This document shows, one piece after another, positions 1 through 9,966 of a stretch of DNA of 64,000 nucleotides (its first letter is position 1; each line of letters opens with the position of its first letter). The DNA is from Pseudomonas sp. N040 (GTDB lineage: Bacteria > Pseudomonadota > Gammaproteobacteria > Pseudomonadales > Pseudomonadaceae): positions 124,001 through 188,000 of the forward strand of contig NZ_JADOBE010000004.1 of NCBI RefSeq assembly GCF_015637705.1. The letters are read 5' to 3'. Under the pieces are notes generated by a model. It worked only from the letters and a program-made list of their open reading frames with translations, searched no databases and was not told where the DNA came from. Both the position numbers and the translations under genes were made by a program.

Positions 1-615
1 ATGGCGCATGCGCGCGATCAGGCCCAGGTCGTGACTGGCAATCAGCACTGTGGTGCCGAGGCGGTTGATGTCCTCGAACACGCCCATGATTTCTGCCGCC
101 AGCCGCGGATCGAGGTTGCCGGTCGGTTCATCCGCCAGCAGCAGGGCCGGCCGGTGCACCACGGCGCGGGCGATGCCGACGCGCTGCTGCTGGCCGGTGG
201 ACAGGTCCGCCGGGAACTGCGTGGCCTTGTCGCCGAGGCTGACGCGCTCGAGGGCAATGCCGACCCGCTCGGCAATTTCCTGCTGGTCGAGGCCGAGAAT
301 CTGCAGCGGCAGCGCCACATTGGCGAACACGCTGCGGTCGAACAGCAGCTGATGATTCTGGAACACCACGCCAATCTGCCGGCGCAGATAAGGAATCTGC
401 GCATTGGTGATGGTCGACAGGTCCTGCCCGGCCAGCAGCAGCTTGCCGCTGGAGGGGCGCTCCATGGCCAGCAGCAGGCGCAGCAGGGTGCTCTTGCCGG
501 CGCCGGAATGACCGGTGACGAACAGGAACTCGCCGCGGCGGACCTTGAAGCTCAGCTCGTGCAGGCCGACGTGGCCGTTCGGGTAGCGTTTGGCAACCTG
601 ATCGAATCGAATCAT
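1..615 (-). CDS. ftsE: Cell-division ABC transporter ATP-binding protein FtsE (partial, C-terminus off the window)
   Basis: The frame starts [14 protein letters not shown] at 615 and runs off the left edge after 205 codons without a stop. A Walker A motif (GHSGAGKST), an ABC signature beginning LSTGQQQR and a Walker B ending [12 protein letters not shown] are readable. FtsE is the ATPase of the FtsEX complex, which sits at the divisome on the inner membrane and controls septal peptidoglycan hydrolases. The start codon overlaps the ftsY stop as ATGA, so the two are translationally coupled. ftsX should follow beyond base 1. FtsE is about 220 residues in the family, so little is missing. Confidence 0.95.
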   Translation of the reverse strand, partial: MIRFDQVAKRYPNGHVGLHELSFKVRRGEFLFVTGHSGAGKSTLLRLLLAMERPSSGKLLLAGQDLSTITNAQIPYLRRQIGVVFQNHQLLFDRSVFANVALPLQILGLDQQEIAERVGIALERVSLGDKATQFPADLSTGQQQRVGIARAVVHRPALLLADEPTGNLDPRLAAEIMGVFEDINRLGTTVLIASHDLGLIARMRH

Positions 616-2189
616 GGGCGCTCTCTTTCGGCAAACAGGGCTTTGACGAAGTCATCCGCGGCAAAGGTGCGCAGATCATCGATCCCCTCACCCACGCCAA
701 TGTAGCGAATGGGCAGGCTGAACTGCTTGGCCAGGGCAAAGATCACCCCGCCCTTGGCCGTGCCATCCAGCTTGGTCAGCGCCAGGCCGGTCAGTTCTAC
801 GGCCTGGTTGAACTGGCGGGTCTGGTTGATGGCGTTCTGCCCGGTACCGGCATCCAGCACCAGCAGCACCTCGTGCGGCGCCGCCTGATCGAGCTTGCCG
901 ATCACCCGGCGCACCTTCTTCAGCTCTTCCATCAGGTTGTCTTTGGTGTGCAGGCGCCCGGCGGTATCGGCGATCAGCACATCGATGCCACGGGCCTTGG
1001 CCGCCTGCACCGCATCGAAGATCACCGACGCCGAGTCGGCGCCGGTGTGCTGGGCGATCACCGGGATCTGGTTACGTTCGCCCCACACCTGCAGCTGCTC
1101 GACGGCCGCGGCGCGGAAGGTATCGCCGGCCGCCAGCATGACCTTCTTGCCCTCCAGCTGCAGCTTCTTCGCCAGCTTGCCGATGGTGGTGGTCTTGCCC
1201 GCGCCGTTCACGCCGACCACCAGGATCACATAGGGCTGAATGGCCTTGTCGATCTGCAGCGGCTTTTCCACCGGCTTGAGCAGCAACTGCAGCTCTTCCT
1301 GCAGCGCCTTGTACAACGCCCCGCTGTCGGCCAGCTCCTTGCGCGCCACGCGGCGGGTCAGGCTCTGCACGATCTGGCTGGTGGCCTCGACGCCGACATC
1401 GGCGGTCAGCAGGCGGGTCTCCAGCTCATCGAGCAGCTCATCGTCGATGGCCTTCTTGCCCAGGAACAGGCTGGCCATGCCTTCGCCAAGGCTGGCGCTG
1501 GTTTTCGACAGGCCCTGCTTGAGGCGCAGGAAAATGCCCTCCTTGCTGCCTTCGCCCGGCTTCGGCTCGACGGTCGGCGCCAGCGGCGCGACGACCACGG
1601 GCGGCTCGGCAGGGCTGGCCAGCGGCGCATGGCTGACTTCGGCGCCAGCATTGATGCGAAAGCGCGAGAAACCTGGCGCCGGCGGCGCGGCGGGATTCGG
1701 CGCAAGGGGCGTGGTGGCCACCGGCATGCCCGCCGCAGGCAGCACCGGCACAGCTGCCGGCGGCTCGCTGGCAGCTGCGGCAACGGCAGTGGCAGTGGCA
1801 ACCGGGGTCTCAGCGACAGGCGCCGGCGCCAGCGGCGCCGCTGGCGGAACCATTGGACTCGGGACAATCTGGGGTTCGGCCCTGGGAGCCACCACCGCAG
1901 GCGGCTCGACCAGCGCAGCCGGGACAACTGGCGCAACCGGCGGCGCTGCAGGCTCCGTGGTCACTGTCGGCACGGGGGGAGCGGCGGTAGCGGCCTCAGG
2001 CGGCGGCGCGGACGGCAGCGGCGGCGGGGCAACCGGTGGCAGCTCGACCGGCTTCTTGTGCAGCCAGCCAAACAGGCCCTTCTTTTCGCTCACCGCGCCC
2101 GGCGTACCCGGAGCGGCCGCCGGCGGGCTGGCGGGTGGCTGGCCAGCCGGAGGATGGGGGTTTTTCTTGTCGTCACTGGAACCAAACAT
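612..2189 (-). CDS. ftsY: Signal recognition particle receptor FtsY
   Basis: This 525-residue GTPase docks SRP-ribosome complexes at the inner membrane for co-translational insertion of membrane proteins. The C-terminal NG domain begins near residue 215. It carries the P-loop GVNGAGKTTT near 325, then DTFRAAAVEQL, DTAGRLHTK and the guanine-specificity motif TKLDGTAKGG. Residues from about 15 to 210 are an Ala/Pro-rich low-complexity stretch, corresponding to the variable membrane-associating A domain and longer than the minimal NG core. The start MFGSSDDKK is the only sensible one. It is the first gene of an ftsY-ftsE(-ftsX) operon. Confidence 0.97.
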   Translation of the reverse strand: MFGSSDDKKNPHPPAGQPPASPPAAAPGTPGAVSEKKGLFGWLHKKPVELPPVAPPPLPSAPPPEAATAAPPVPTVTTEPAAPPVAPVVPAALVEPPAVVAPRAEPQIVPSPMVPPAAPLAPAPVAETPVATATAVAAAASEPPAAVPVLPAAGMPVATTPLAPNPAAPPAPGFSRFRINAGAEVSHAPLASPAEPPVVVAPLAPTVEPKPGEGSKEGIFLRLKQGLSKTSASLGEGMASLFLGKKAIDDELLDELETRLLTADVGVEATSQIVQSLTRRVARKELADSGALYKALQEELQLLLKPVEKPLQIDKAIQPYVILVVGVNGAGKTTTIGKLAKKLQLEGKKVMLAAGDTFRAAAVEQLQVWGERNQIPVIAQHTGADSASVIFDAVQAAKARGIDVLIADTAGRLHTKDNLMEELKKVRRVIGKLDQAAPHEVLLVLDAGTGQNAINQTRQFNQAVELTGLALTKLDGTAKGGVIFALAKQFSLPIRYIGVGEGIDDLRTFAADDFVKALFAERERP

Positions 2190-2328
2190 GGGCGGCAGCT
2201 ATCTCATGCAAGCGCCACGCTAGCCGGATACCGCTAGTCATGGCCGCCGGGAAAACGGATGCGTATCCTAGCACCTCCACGCTTACCGGCGGTACGTCCG
2301 CCGCAGCCGTCTGACAGGTTCAAAACCG

Positions 2329-3684
2329 ATGAAACTGATGCGCTTGCAGGCCTTCGGCCTGCTGCTCTGCACCCTCGGCGCCTCGCTGGCAGTCCTTGCC
2401 GCGGCGCCCCAGGCCACCCACGAGTTTCGCCTGGAGAATGGCCTCAAGGTCATCGTGCGCGAAGACCACCGCGCCCCGCTGGTGGTGTCGCAGCTCTGGT
2501 ACAAGGTCGGCTCCAGCTACGAAACACCCGGCCAGACCGGTCTCTCGCACGCCCTCGAGCACATGATGTTCAAGGGCAGCCAGCAGCTGGCGCCCGGCGA
2601 AGCCTCGCGCATCCTGCGCGAACTGGGGGCCGAGGAGAACGCCTTCACCAGCGACGACTACACCGCCTACTACCAGGTGCTGGCGCGCGACCGCCTGGGC
2701 GTCGCCTTCGAGCTGGAAGCCGATCGCCTGGGCAGCCTGCGCCTGCCGGCCGAGGAGTTCCAGCGCGAGATCGAAGTGATCAAGGAGGAGCGCCGCCTGC
2801 GCACCGATGACAAGCCCGCGGCACTCGCCTACGAGCGCTTCAAGGCGCTGGCCTACCCCGCCAGCGGCTACCACAACCCGACCATCGGCTGGATGGCCGA
2901 CCTGCAGCGCATGCAGATCGACGAACTGCGCGCCTGGTACCAGGCCTGGTATGCGCCGAACAATGCCACCCTGGTGGTGGTCGGCGATGTCCGCGCGGAC
3001 GAGGTGAAAACCCTGGCCCAGCGCTACTTCGGCAGCATTCCGCAGCGCAGCGTACCGATCGCCCGCCGTCCGCTGGAGCTGGCCGAACCCGGCGCGCGGC
3101 GCATCACCCTGCAGGTCAAGACCCAGCTGCCGAGCCTGATGCTGGGCTTTAACGTTCCCAGTCTGGCGACCAGTCAGGAGGCCACTCCGGTGCATGCACT
3201 GCGCTTGATTTCGGCGCTGCTGGATGGCGGCTACAGCGCGCGCCTGCCGGCGCGGCTGGAGCGCGAGCAGGAACTGGTCAGCGGCGCTTCGGCCTGGTAC
3301 GACGCCTTCAGCCGCGGTGACAGCCTGTTCGTTCTTTCGGCCAGCCCCAACGTGCAGAAAGGCAAGACCCTCGAACAGGTCGAAGCCGGCCTCTGGCAGG
3401 AGCTGGAGACCCTCAAGCAGCAGCCGCCCAGCGCCGAAGAACTGCAACGCGTGCGCGCCCAGGTGATTGCCGGGCTGGTCTACGAGCGCGACTCCATCAC
3501 CAGCCAGGCCACCACCATCGGCCAGCTGGAAAGCGTCGGCCTGCGCTGGCAGCTGATGGATGAGGACCTGGCGGCACTGCAGGCGGTCACCCCGGCGGAT
3601 ATCCAGGCGGCCGCGCAAACCTACTTCACCCGCTCACGCCTGAGCGTGGCCCATGTGCTGCCCGAGGAAACCCGCCATGAATGA
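2329..3684 (+). CDS. M16 family zinc metallopeptidase, catalytic member of a pair
   Basis: This 451-residue protein has an N-terminal hydrophobic signal-like segment (about residues 5-25) followed by a pitrilysin/M16 fold. The inverted zinc motif HxxEH is present as HALEH at residues 74-78. A third ligand, E154, lies 76 residues after H78, inside EVIKEERR. It is therefore likely an active, exported peptidase of the processing-peptidase-like M16B group. It overlaps the next gene by 8 bp, and that gene is a second M16 protein without the zinc motif, so the two probably form a heterodimer as M16B enzymes often do. The substrate is unknown. Confidence 0.9.
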   Translation: MKLMRLQAFGLLLCTLGASLAVLAAAPQATHEFRLENGLKVIVREDHRAPLVVSQLWYKVGSSYETPGQTGLSHALEHMMFKGSQQLAPGEASRILRELGAEENAFTSDDYTAYYQVLARDRLGVAFELEADRLGSLRLPAEEFQREIEVIKEERRLRTDDKPAALAYERFKALAYPASGYHNPTIGWMADLQRMQIDELRAWYQAWYAPNNATLVVVGDVRADEVKTLAQRYFGSIPQRSVPIARRPLELAEPGARRITLQVKTQLPSLMLGFNVPSLATSQEATPVHALRLISALLDGGYSARLPARLEREQELVSGASAWYDAFSRGDSLFVLSASPNVQKGKTLEQVEAGLWQELETLKQQPPSAEELQRVRAQVIAGLVYERDSITSQATTIGQLESVGLRWQLMDEDLAALQAVTPADIQAAAQTYFTRSRLSVAHVLPEETRHE

Positions 3685-5158
3685 GCGCAACGGCCCGCGT
3701 TACGCCCTGATCGCTCTGGTCCTGAGCCTGCTGGTCGGCCTGCTGGCCCTGCTGGCCAGCCGCCCGATGGCGCCGACGGGCGGGCAGGTCCCGCCGCCGG
3801 CAGCCGGACTGCAATCCCTGGCCGAACTGGATGGCCAGGCCCCGCCGCGCCGCGCGCTGAACATCCAGACCTGGCAGACCGCAGATGGCTCGAAAGTGCT
3901 GTTCGTCGCCGCGCCGGAACTGCCGATGCTCGACCTGCGCGTGACCTTTGCCGCCGGCAGCAGCCATGACGGCAGCCAGCCCGGACTGGCCACGCTGACC
4001 AATGCCATGCTCAACGAGGGGATTGCCGGCAAGGACGTCACGCAGATTGCCGAGGGATTCGAGAACCTCGGCGCCGAGTTCGGCAATGGCGCCTACCGCG
4101 ACATGGCCATCGCCTCCCTGCGCAGCCTGAGCGCGCCCGAGCAACGTACCCCGGCGCTGCAACTGTTCGCCGAGGTGATCGGCCGACCGACCTTTCCCGC
4201 CGACTCGCTGGCGCGCATCAAGAACCAGCTGCTGGCCGGGTTTGAACAACAGAAGCAGAACCCCGGCAAGCTGGCCGCGCTGGCCCTGTTCGAACGGCTG
4301 TATGCCGAGCACCCCTACGCACACCCCAGCGAGGGCACCCTGCAGAGCATCCCGACCATCGACAGCGCCGCCTTGCACGCCTTCCACGGCAAGGCCTACA
4401 GCGCCGGCAATGCGGTGATTGCGCTGGTCGGCGACCTCAGCCGCAGCGAGGCCGAAGCCATCGCCGCGCAGGTGTCCGCCGCCCTGCCGGCTGGCCCGGC
4501 GCTGCCCAAGGTGAGCGCGGCGCAACCGCCCGCGGCGGGCCAGCAGCACATCGAGTTCCCCTCCAGCCAGACCAACCTGTTCCTCGCCCAGCTCGGCGTG
4601 GACCGCCAGGATCCGGACTACCCGGCCCTCTACCTGGGCAACCAGATTCTCGGCGGCGGCGGTTTCGGCACCCGGCTGATGGAAGAAGTGCGCGAAAAGC
4701 GCGGCCTGACCTACGGCGTGTATTCCAGCTTCAGCCCGATGCAGGCGCGCGGCCCGTTCATGATCAACCTGCAGACCCGCGCCGAACTGAGCGCCGGCAC
4801 CCTGCAGCTGGTCCGGGACATCCTGCGCCAGTACCTCGCCGAAGGGCCGACACAGAAAGAACTGGATGACGCCAAGCGCGAAACCGCCGGCAGCTTCCCG
4901 CTGACCACCGCCAGCAATGCCGACATCGTTGGCCAGCTGGGTGCCATCGGCTTCTACGACCTGCCGCTGACCCAGCTGGAAGACTTCATGGCCCAGGTCC
5001 AGGCGCAGACCGTCGACAGCGTGAAGGCCGCCATGCAGAAACACCTGTCCGCCGACGCGCTGGTAATCGTCAGCGCCGGCCCGACGGTGCCGCAACAGCC
5101 ACTGCCGCCACCGACCGCCACACCCGCCGAACTTCCCGCCGGCGTACCGGAGCACTGA
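3677..5158 (+). CDS. M16 family peptidase homologue lacking the zinc motif (partner subunit)
   Basis: I chose the ATG at 3677 (MNERNGPRY), which overlaps the upstream stop and gives 493 residues; an upstream ATG at 3653 would lie inside the previous gene. A single N-terminal membrane segment (LIALVLSLLVGLLALLA) suggests anchoring in the inner membrane. Where the active partner has HALEH, this protein reads GLATLTNAML, so the metal site is missing. The C-terminal M16 signature is intact (GGGGFGTRLMEEVREKRGLTY). By family precedent it would be the non-catalytic half of a heterodimer with the gene just upstream. The stop codon overlaps the rsmD start (TGATG). Confidence 0.88.
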   Translation: MNERNGPRYALIALVLSLLVGLLALLASRPMAPTGGQVPPPAAGLQSLAELDGQAPPRRALNIQTWQTADGSKVLFVAAPELPMLDLRVTFAAGSSHDGSQPGLATLTNAMLNEGIAGKDVTQIAEGFENLGAEFGNGAYRDMAIASLRSLSAPEQRTPALQLFAEVIGRPTFPADSLARIKNQLLAGFEQQKQNPGKLAALALFERLYAEHPYAHPSEGTLQSIPTIDSAALHAFHGKAYSAGNAVIALVGDLSRSEAEAIAAQVSAALPAGPALPKVSAAQPPAAGQQHIEFPSSQTNLFLAQLGVDRQDPDYPALYLGNQILGGGGFGTRLMEEVREKRGLTYGVYSSFSPMQARGPFMINLQTRAELSAGTLQLVRDILRQYLAEGPTQKELDDAKRETAGSFPLTTASNADIVGQLGAIGFYDLPLTQLEDFMAQVQAQTVDSVKAAMQKHLSADALVIVSAGPTVPQQPLPPPTATPAELPAGVPEH

Positions 5159-5757
5159 TGCGCAAGAAATCTCCCGCCAAGTCCCCCACTCCCGCGCACG
5201 GCGGCCAGGGCCAGCTGCGCATCATTGCCGGCGAATGGCGCAGCCGCCAGTTCGACTTCCCCATGGCCGCCGGCCTGCGCCCGACGCCGAACCGCGTGCG
5301 CGAAACGCTGTTCAACTGGCTGGCGCCCCATGTGCAAGGCGCCCGGGTGCTCGACCTGTTTGCCGGCAGCGGCGCACTGTTCCTCGAGGCCCTGTCGCGT
5401 GGCGCCGCCAGCGCCCTGGCGCTGGACCTGAATGCCGCTGCCATCGCCAGCCTGCGTGGCCACCTGCAGACCCTGCGCTGCGCAAACGGCCAGCTGCTGC
5501 ACACCGACGCCCTGCGCTACCTGCAGGAACAGCCGGCCTGCACCTTCGACCTGGCGTTTCTCGACCCGCCGTTCAGCCAGAACCTGCTGCAACCGGCCTG
5601 CAGTCTGCTCGAGCAGAACGGCTGGCTGGCCAAGGACGCCTGGATCTACACCGAAAGCGAGAACCCGCCATCCAGCCTCGGCCTGCCAGGCAACTGGCGC
5701 CTGCACCGCGAACAGAAAGCCGGCCAGGTGCATTACGCGCTGTGGCAGCGCACGTAA
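5158..5757 (+). CDS. rsmD: 16S rRNA (guanine966-N2)-methyltransferase RsmD
   Basis: This 199-residue Rossmann methyltransferase has the SAM-binding motif LDLFAGSGALFLEALSRGA and the N-methylase catalytic motif FLDPPF. The N-terminal stretch LRIIAGEWRSRQ followed by RPTPNRVRETLFNWL is diagnostic of RsmD, which methylates G966 of 16S rRNA in the assembling 30S subunit. The start overlaps the stop of the upstream M16 gene, and a hydrolase gene follows after 7 bp, suggesting one transcription unit from 2329 to 6760. Confidence 0.95.
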   Translation: MRKKSPAKSPTPAHGGQGQLRIIAGEWRSRQFDFPMAAGLRPTPNRVRETLFNWLAPHVQGARVLDLFAGSGALFLEALSRGAASALALDLNAAAIASLRGHLQTLRCANGQLLHTDALRYLQEQPACTFDLAFLDPPFSQNLLQPACSLLEQNGWLAKDAWIYTESENPPSSLGLPGNWRLHREQKAGQVHYALWQRT

Positions 5758-5764
5758 TGCCCGC

Positions 5765-6760
5765 ATGAGCGCGCCCTTCAAACCCGCCTGGTGGCTGCGC
5801 AATGCGCACCTGCAGACGCTGTGGAGCGCCTTTTTCCGCCGCGCGCCGCAATTGCCCAGAACCCGTGAACGGCTATGGCTGGAAGACGGCGACTTTCTTG
5901 ACCTCGACTGGTTCGGCCCGCACGAAGCGACGACACCGCTGGTGCTGGTGCTGCACGGGCTGACCGGTTCCTCCGGCTCGCACTATGTGCTCGGCCTGCA
6001 ACAGGCGCTGGCCGCGCAGGGCTGGGCCAGCGTGGCGCTGAACTGGCGCGGCTGCTCGGGGGAGCCGAACCTGTTGCCGCGCGGTTACCACTCGGGGGTC
6101 AGCGAGGACCTGGCCACGGTCATCCGCCATCTGCAGGCGGCCCGCCCGCTGGCGCCGCTGTTCGCCGTCGGTTACTCGCTGGGCGGCAACGTGCTGCTCA
6201 AGTACCTGGGCGAGACCGGCGGGCAATCCGGCCTGCAGGCCGCCGTGGCGGTGTCGGTGCCGTTTCGCCTGGATCAGTGTGCCGACCGCATCGGCATCGG
6301 CTTTTCGCGGATCTACCAGGCACACTTCATGCGCGAGCTGCTGGCCTATGTGCGGCGCAAGCAGCGGGAGTTCCGCGCGGCCGGCAAGACCGCGCAACTG
6401 GCCGCGCTCGAGCAGCTCGGCGAGCTCGACGACATGCGCACCTTCTGGGACTTCGACGGCCGCGTCACCGCGCCGCTGCATGGCTATGCGGATGCCGACG
6501 ACTATTACCGGCGCGCCTCCAGCCGCTTCTTTCTCGGCGCGATCCGCACCCCGACCCTGCTGATCCAGGCCGCGGACGACCCCTTCGTGTTCCGCCACAG
6601 CCTGCCGGAGCCCCACGAGCTGGCCGCCGGCACCCAGCTGGAACTGCACGCCCGCGGCGGCCATGTCGGCTTTATCGACGGCCGCTGGCGCCAGCCCGGC
6701 TTCTATCTGGAGCGGCGCATTCCGGCCTGGCTGCTCGAGCAGTCGAACGCCGCCCGCTGA
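5765..6760 (+). CDS. YheT-type alpha/beta hydrolase
   Basis: The ATG at 5765 (MSAPFKPAWWLRNAHLQTLW) gives 331 residues and starts 7 bp after rsmD. An in-frame ORF reaching further upstream only overlaps rsmD. The nucleophile elbow GYSLGGN places the catalytic serine at residue 138. LVLHGLTGSSGSHYV supplies the oxyanion region, and the acid and base residues are likely in QAADDPFVF and RGGHVGFIDG. The N-terminal NAHLQTLW motif is typical of the YheT/EMB8 esterase group. The natural substrate is unknown; short-chain ester hydrolysis is a guess from the family. Confidence 0.9.
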   Translation: MSAPFKPAWWLRNAHLQTLWSAFFRRAPQLPRTRERLWLEDGDFLDLDWFGPHEATTPLVLVLHGLTGSSGSHYVLGLQQALAAQGWASVALNWRGCSGEPNLLPRGYHSGVSEDLATVIRHLQAARPLAPLFAVGYSLGGNVLLKYLGETGGQSGLQAAVAVSVPFRLDQCADRIGIGFSRIYQAHFMRELLAYVRRKQREFRAAGKTAQLAALEQLGELDDMRTFWDFDGRVTAPLHGYADADDYYRRASSRFFLGAIRTPTLLIQAADDPFVFRHSLPEPHELAAGTQLELHARGGHVGFIDGRWRQPGFYLERRIPAWLLEQSNAAR

Positions 6761-6804
6761 ACGACCAGTCAGGCAAACTTGGCCACGGGGCCTCGCTGCG
6801 CTAA

Positions 6805-7323
<519 letters not shown>

Positions 7324-7334
7324 AGCGGGGGTGC

Positions 7335-7353
7335 CGCCACGCCGGACGTGGCG
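7335..7353. terminator. GC-rich hairpin after coaD
   Basis: CGCCACG at 7335-7341 pairs perfectly with CGTGGCG at 7347-7353 around a 5-base loop, 12 bp after the coaD stop. There is no T-tract, so it may be a weak or Rho-assisted terminator, or an RNA-stabilising stem. Confidence 0.4.
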
Positions 7354-7384
7354 CGCGCCAGGCTGATCCGGCACAATCAGCTGA

Positions 7385-7684
<300 letters not shown>

Positions 7685-7755
7685 GGTTCCTGCGGCTCGC
7701 CGCAAGCCATACTGCAGCTTCCCGGCGCCACTGGCGCCCTGCCCCGGCCTCTCCC

Positions 7756-9429
7756 ATGAAGCGACTGTCCGTTCTGCTGGCCTTCCTGCTCCTGGCTCTC
7801 AGCCTGTCGGGCCAGGCTGGCGAAAGCCCCGGGCAGGCCGCCATCGCCAGCGCCCACCCGGCCGCCACGGTGGCCGGCCTGGAAACCCTCGCCGCCGGCG
7901 GTAACGCCTTCGACGCGGCGGTCGCCGTGAGTGCCGCCCTGGCCGTGGTCGAACCCTACGGCTCGGGCCTGGGCGGGGGCGGATTCTTCCTGCTGCGCCA
8001 GGCCGGCGAGCCGCCTACCTATCGCTTCCTCGATGCCCGCGAACGTGCGCCACTGGCGGCGCATCCGGACATGTACCGGCAGCAGCCCAGGCACTCGCTG
8101 GATGGCGCCCTGGCCGCCGCCATCCCCGGCCTGCCGGCGGCGCTGGTGGAACTGGCCAGCCGTTACGGGCGCCTGCCGCTGGCCGCCTCGCTGAGCCCGG
8201 CCATCCGCCTGGCAGAGGACGGCTTCCCGGTTGACCGCGTCTATCGTGAGCGCGCCAGCTGGCGCCTGCAGGCCTTGCGCAGCAACCCGGAAAGCGCCCG
8301 CCTGTTTCTGGCTGAAGGGGAGATCCCCGAAGAATTCAGCCTGCTCCGGCAACCGCAGCTGGCCGCCACCCTGAAACGACTGGCCAGCCAGGGCCATGCC
8401 GGGTTCTACCACGGCGAGCTTGCGGAACAGCTGGTGGCCGGAGTGCGTGCCGGTGGCGGCCGCTGGAGCCTGCGCGACTTGGCCAACTACCGGGTCATCG
8501 AGCGCGCGCCGCTGCGTGTCGGCTTGGCCGACGACCGCTGGCTGATCAGCGCACCGCCGCCCTCGGCGGGCGGCATCGCCCTGGCACAAAGCCTCGGCAT
8601 GCTGCAGCAACTGCCGTGGCAGCAGGCCGGGCCGGTGCAGCGTACGCACTATGTGGTGGAAGTCCTGCGCCGCGCCTATCGTGATCGCGGCCGGCTGGGC
8701 GATCCCGACTTCGTCGACATTCCGCTCGGCCAGCTGCTGGATCCCGCTTACCTGCAACGGCTCGCCAGGGGCATCGATGCGCAGCGGGCCACCCCCAGCA
8801 GCAGCCTGCCGCCAGCACCGGCCTGGCGCGAAGGCGACCACACCACCCACTTCAGCCTGATCGACAGCGCCGGCAATGCCGTGGCAGCGACCCTCTCGAT
8901 CAACCTGCCGTTCGGCGCGGCCTTTACCGTTCCGGGAACCGGCGTGTTGCTGAATGACGAGATGGATGACTTCGCCGCCCAGGTGCAGGGGGCGAACAGT
9001 TACGGCCTGGCCGGCAGCGCGGCCAATGCGATTGCACCCGGCAAGCGGCCGCTGTCGAGCATGAGCCCGTCGTTCATCGAGAGTCCGCGCGAGTTTGCGG
9101 TCTTCGGCACGCCCGGCGGCAGCCGCATTCCCAGCATGGTGCTGCTGGCCATGCTGGAGTACCTGCAGGGCCGGCCACTGGCCAGCTGGCCGGCAGCGCC
9201 ACGCTTTCACCACCAGTACCTGCCGGACCGGATCGAATACGAACCCGGCACCTTCAGCGCCGCCCAGGTTGCCGAGCTGGGCGCGCGCGGCCACACCCTA
9301 GAACAGCTCGACAGGCGCTACGGCAACCAGCAGGTGCTGCTCTGGCGCAAGACGGGCAACCACCTGGAAGCGGCGAGCGACCCGCGGGGCATCGGGCTGG
9401 GCGCGCTGCAGCCGGAAAAGGTCGAGTAG
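7756..9429 (+). CDS. ggt: Gamma-glutamyltransferase (periplasmic)
   Basis: This 557-residue proenzyme has an N-terminal signal peptide ending near QAGES. GGT cleaves or transfers the gamma-glutamyl group of glutathione in the periplasm. Autoprocessing should occur before T363 in GDHTTHFSLID, freeing the small subunit whose N-terminal Thr is the nucleophile. The downstream GKRPLSSMSPS and FGTPGGSRI segments match the substrate-binding and oxyanion signatures. Glutathione recycling fits an aerobic pseudomonad, and gshB lies elsewhere in this window. The gene converges on 9518-9892 across a perfect 16-bp stem-loop. Confidence 0.95.
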   Translation: MKRLSVLLAFLLLALSLSGQAGESPGQAAIASAHPAATVAGLETLAAGGNAFDAAVAVSAALAVVEPYGSGLGGGGFFLLRQAGEPPTYRFLDARERAPLAAHPDMYRQQPRHSLDGALAAAIPGLPAALVELASRYGRLPLAASLSPAIRLAEDGFPVDRVYRERASWRLQALRSNPESARLFLAEGEIPEEFSLLRQPQLAATLKRLASQGHAGFYHGELAEQLVAGVRAGGGRWSLRDLANYRVIERAPLRVGLADDRWLISAPPPSAGGIALAQSLGMLQQLPWQQAGPVQRTHYVVEVLRRAYRDRGRLGDPDFVDIPLGQLLDPAYLQRLARGIDAQRATPSSSLPPAPAWREGDHTTHFSLIDSAGNAVAATLSINLPFGAAFTVPGTGVLLNDEMDDFAAQVQGANSYGLAGSAANAIAPGKRPLSSMSPSFIESPREFAVFGTPGGSRIPSMVLLAMLEYLQGRPLASWPAAPRFHHQYLPDRIEYEPGTFSAAQVAELGARGHTLEQLDRRYGNQQVLLWRKTGNHLEAASDPRGIGLGALQPEKVE

Positions 9430-9468
9430 CAGGGTCGCGGCAAGCCGCCAAGAGGGAAAGCCAGATGC

Positions 9469-9510
9469 GCGAATGCCGGCTGACCGCACGAGACGTCAGC
9501 CGGCATTCGC
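9469..9510. terminator. Perfect 16-bp stem-loop between convergent genes
   Basis: GCGAATGCCGGCTGAC (9469-9484) is exactly complementary to GTCAGCCGGCATTCGC (9495-9510) with a 10-base loop. It lies 39 bp after ggt and 7 bp beyond the stop of the opposing gene, so it probably terminates both. No clear T-tract follows on either strand. Confidence 0.6.
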
Positions 9511-9517
9511 CTGATGG

Positions 9518-9892
9518 TCAGTTCGGGTAGCTGGAGTTGCTGGTGTCGCAGCCCAGGCAGCGCACGAAGGCCTCACGCCCGGGCTCGATGACCAGTGCCT
9601 GGCCGGCTTCCTTGACGTTCCCGCCCAGCGCCGAGAACGGCAGGCTGACGACAAAGGCCGCCGCGCCGATGACGGTGGCGGCAATCAGCAAGGGGCGCGC
9701 GATCAGCAGGTCACCCAGCATCGTGTAACCCTTGGGCGCGTCATTGGTGTACATGGTATTGCCGCTGGCATTCTGCTGCGCCACTTCCGTGGTGACATAG
9801 CCACTCTGTTCCACCTCGGCCGCGTGGGCGGGAAGCGCCAGCAGGGCGGTGGAAAACGCCAGAACAGCAGCCGTGGTGCGAAACAGGTTCAT
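9518..9892 (-). CDS. Small exported protein of unknown function with one membrane segment
   Basis: The 124-residue product starts [13 protein letters not shown] and has a Sec signal peptide with likely cleavage after PAHA (near residue 24). It also has one strongly hydrophobic segment ([19 protein letters not shown], about residues 68-86) and a C-terminal RCLGCD pair of cysteines. I do not recognise a functional domain. The layout suggests an inner-membrane or periplasmic protein of about 100 residues. A good sigma-70-like promoter lies just upstream (9928-9955), so it is probably a stand-alone gene. Confidence 0.75.
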   Translation of the reverse strand: MNLFRTTAAVLAFSTALLALPAHAAEVEQSGYVTTEVAQQNASGNTMYTNDAPKGYTMLGDLLIARPLLIAATVIGAAAFVVSLPFSALGGNVKEAGQALVIEPGREAFVRCLGCDTSNSSYPN

Positions 9893-9927
9893 GAAAGCAT
9901 TCCTTCAGCAAGAGGTCCGTGTGCCTA

Positions 9928-9955
9928 ACTATAACAGCGCATGGCGTTTTGTCAG
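9928..9955 (-). promoter_or_regulatory. Sigma-70-like promoter for the 9518-9892 gene
   Basis: On the minus strand CTGACA (9955-9950) and TATAGT (9933-9928) are separated by 16 bp, each one base from consensus. It lies 36 bp upstream of the start codon in an AT-rich pocket. Confidence 0.6.
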
Positions 9956-9966
9956 TGTGATCCGGG

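Noticed and set aside
1..705. A 234-codon plus-strand open frame at the left edge
   Set aside because: It is the antisense shadow of ftsE; the minus strand gives complete ABC-ATPase motifs and the plus translation matches nothing recognisable.
873..2237. A long plus-strand frame opposite ftsY
   Set aside because: Arg/Gly/His-rich translation typical of the complement of an Ala/Pro-rich GC-rich gene; FtsY is certain on the other strand.
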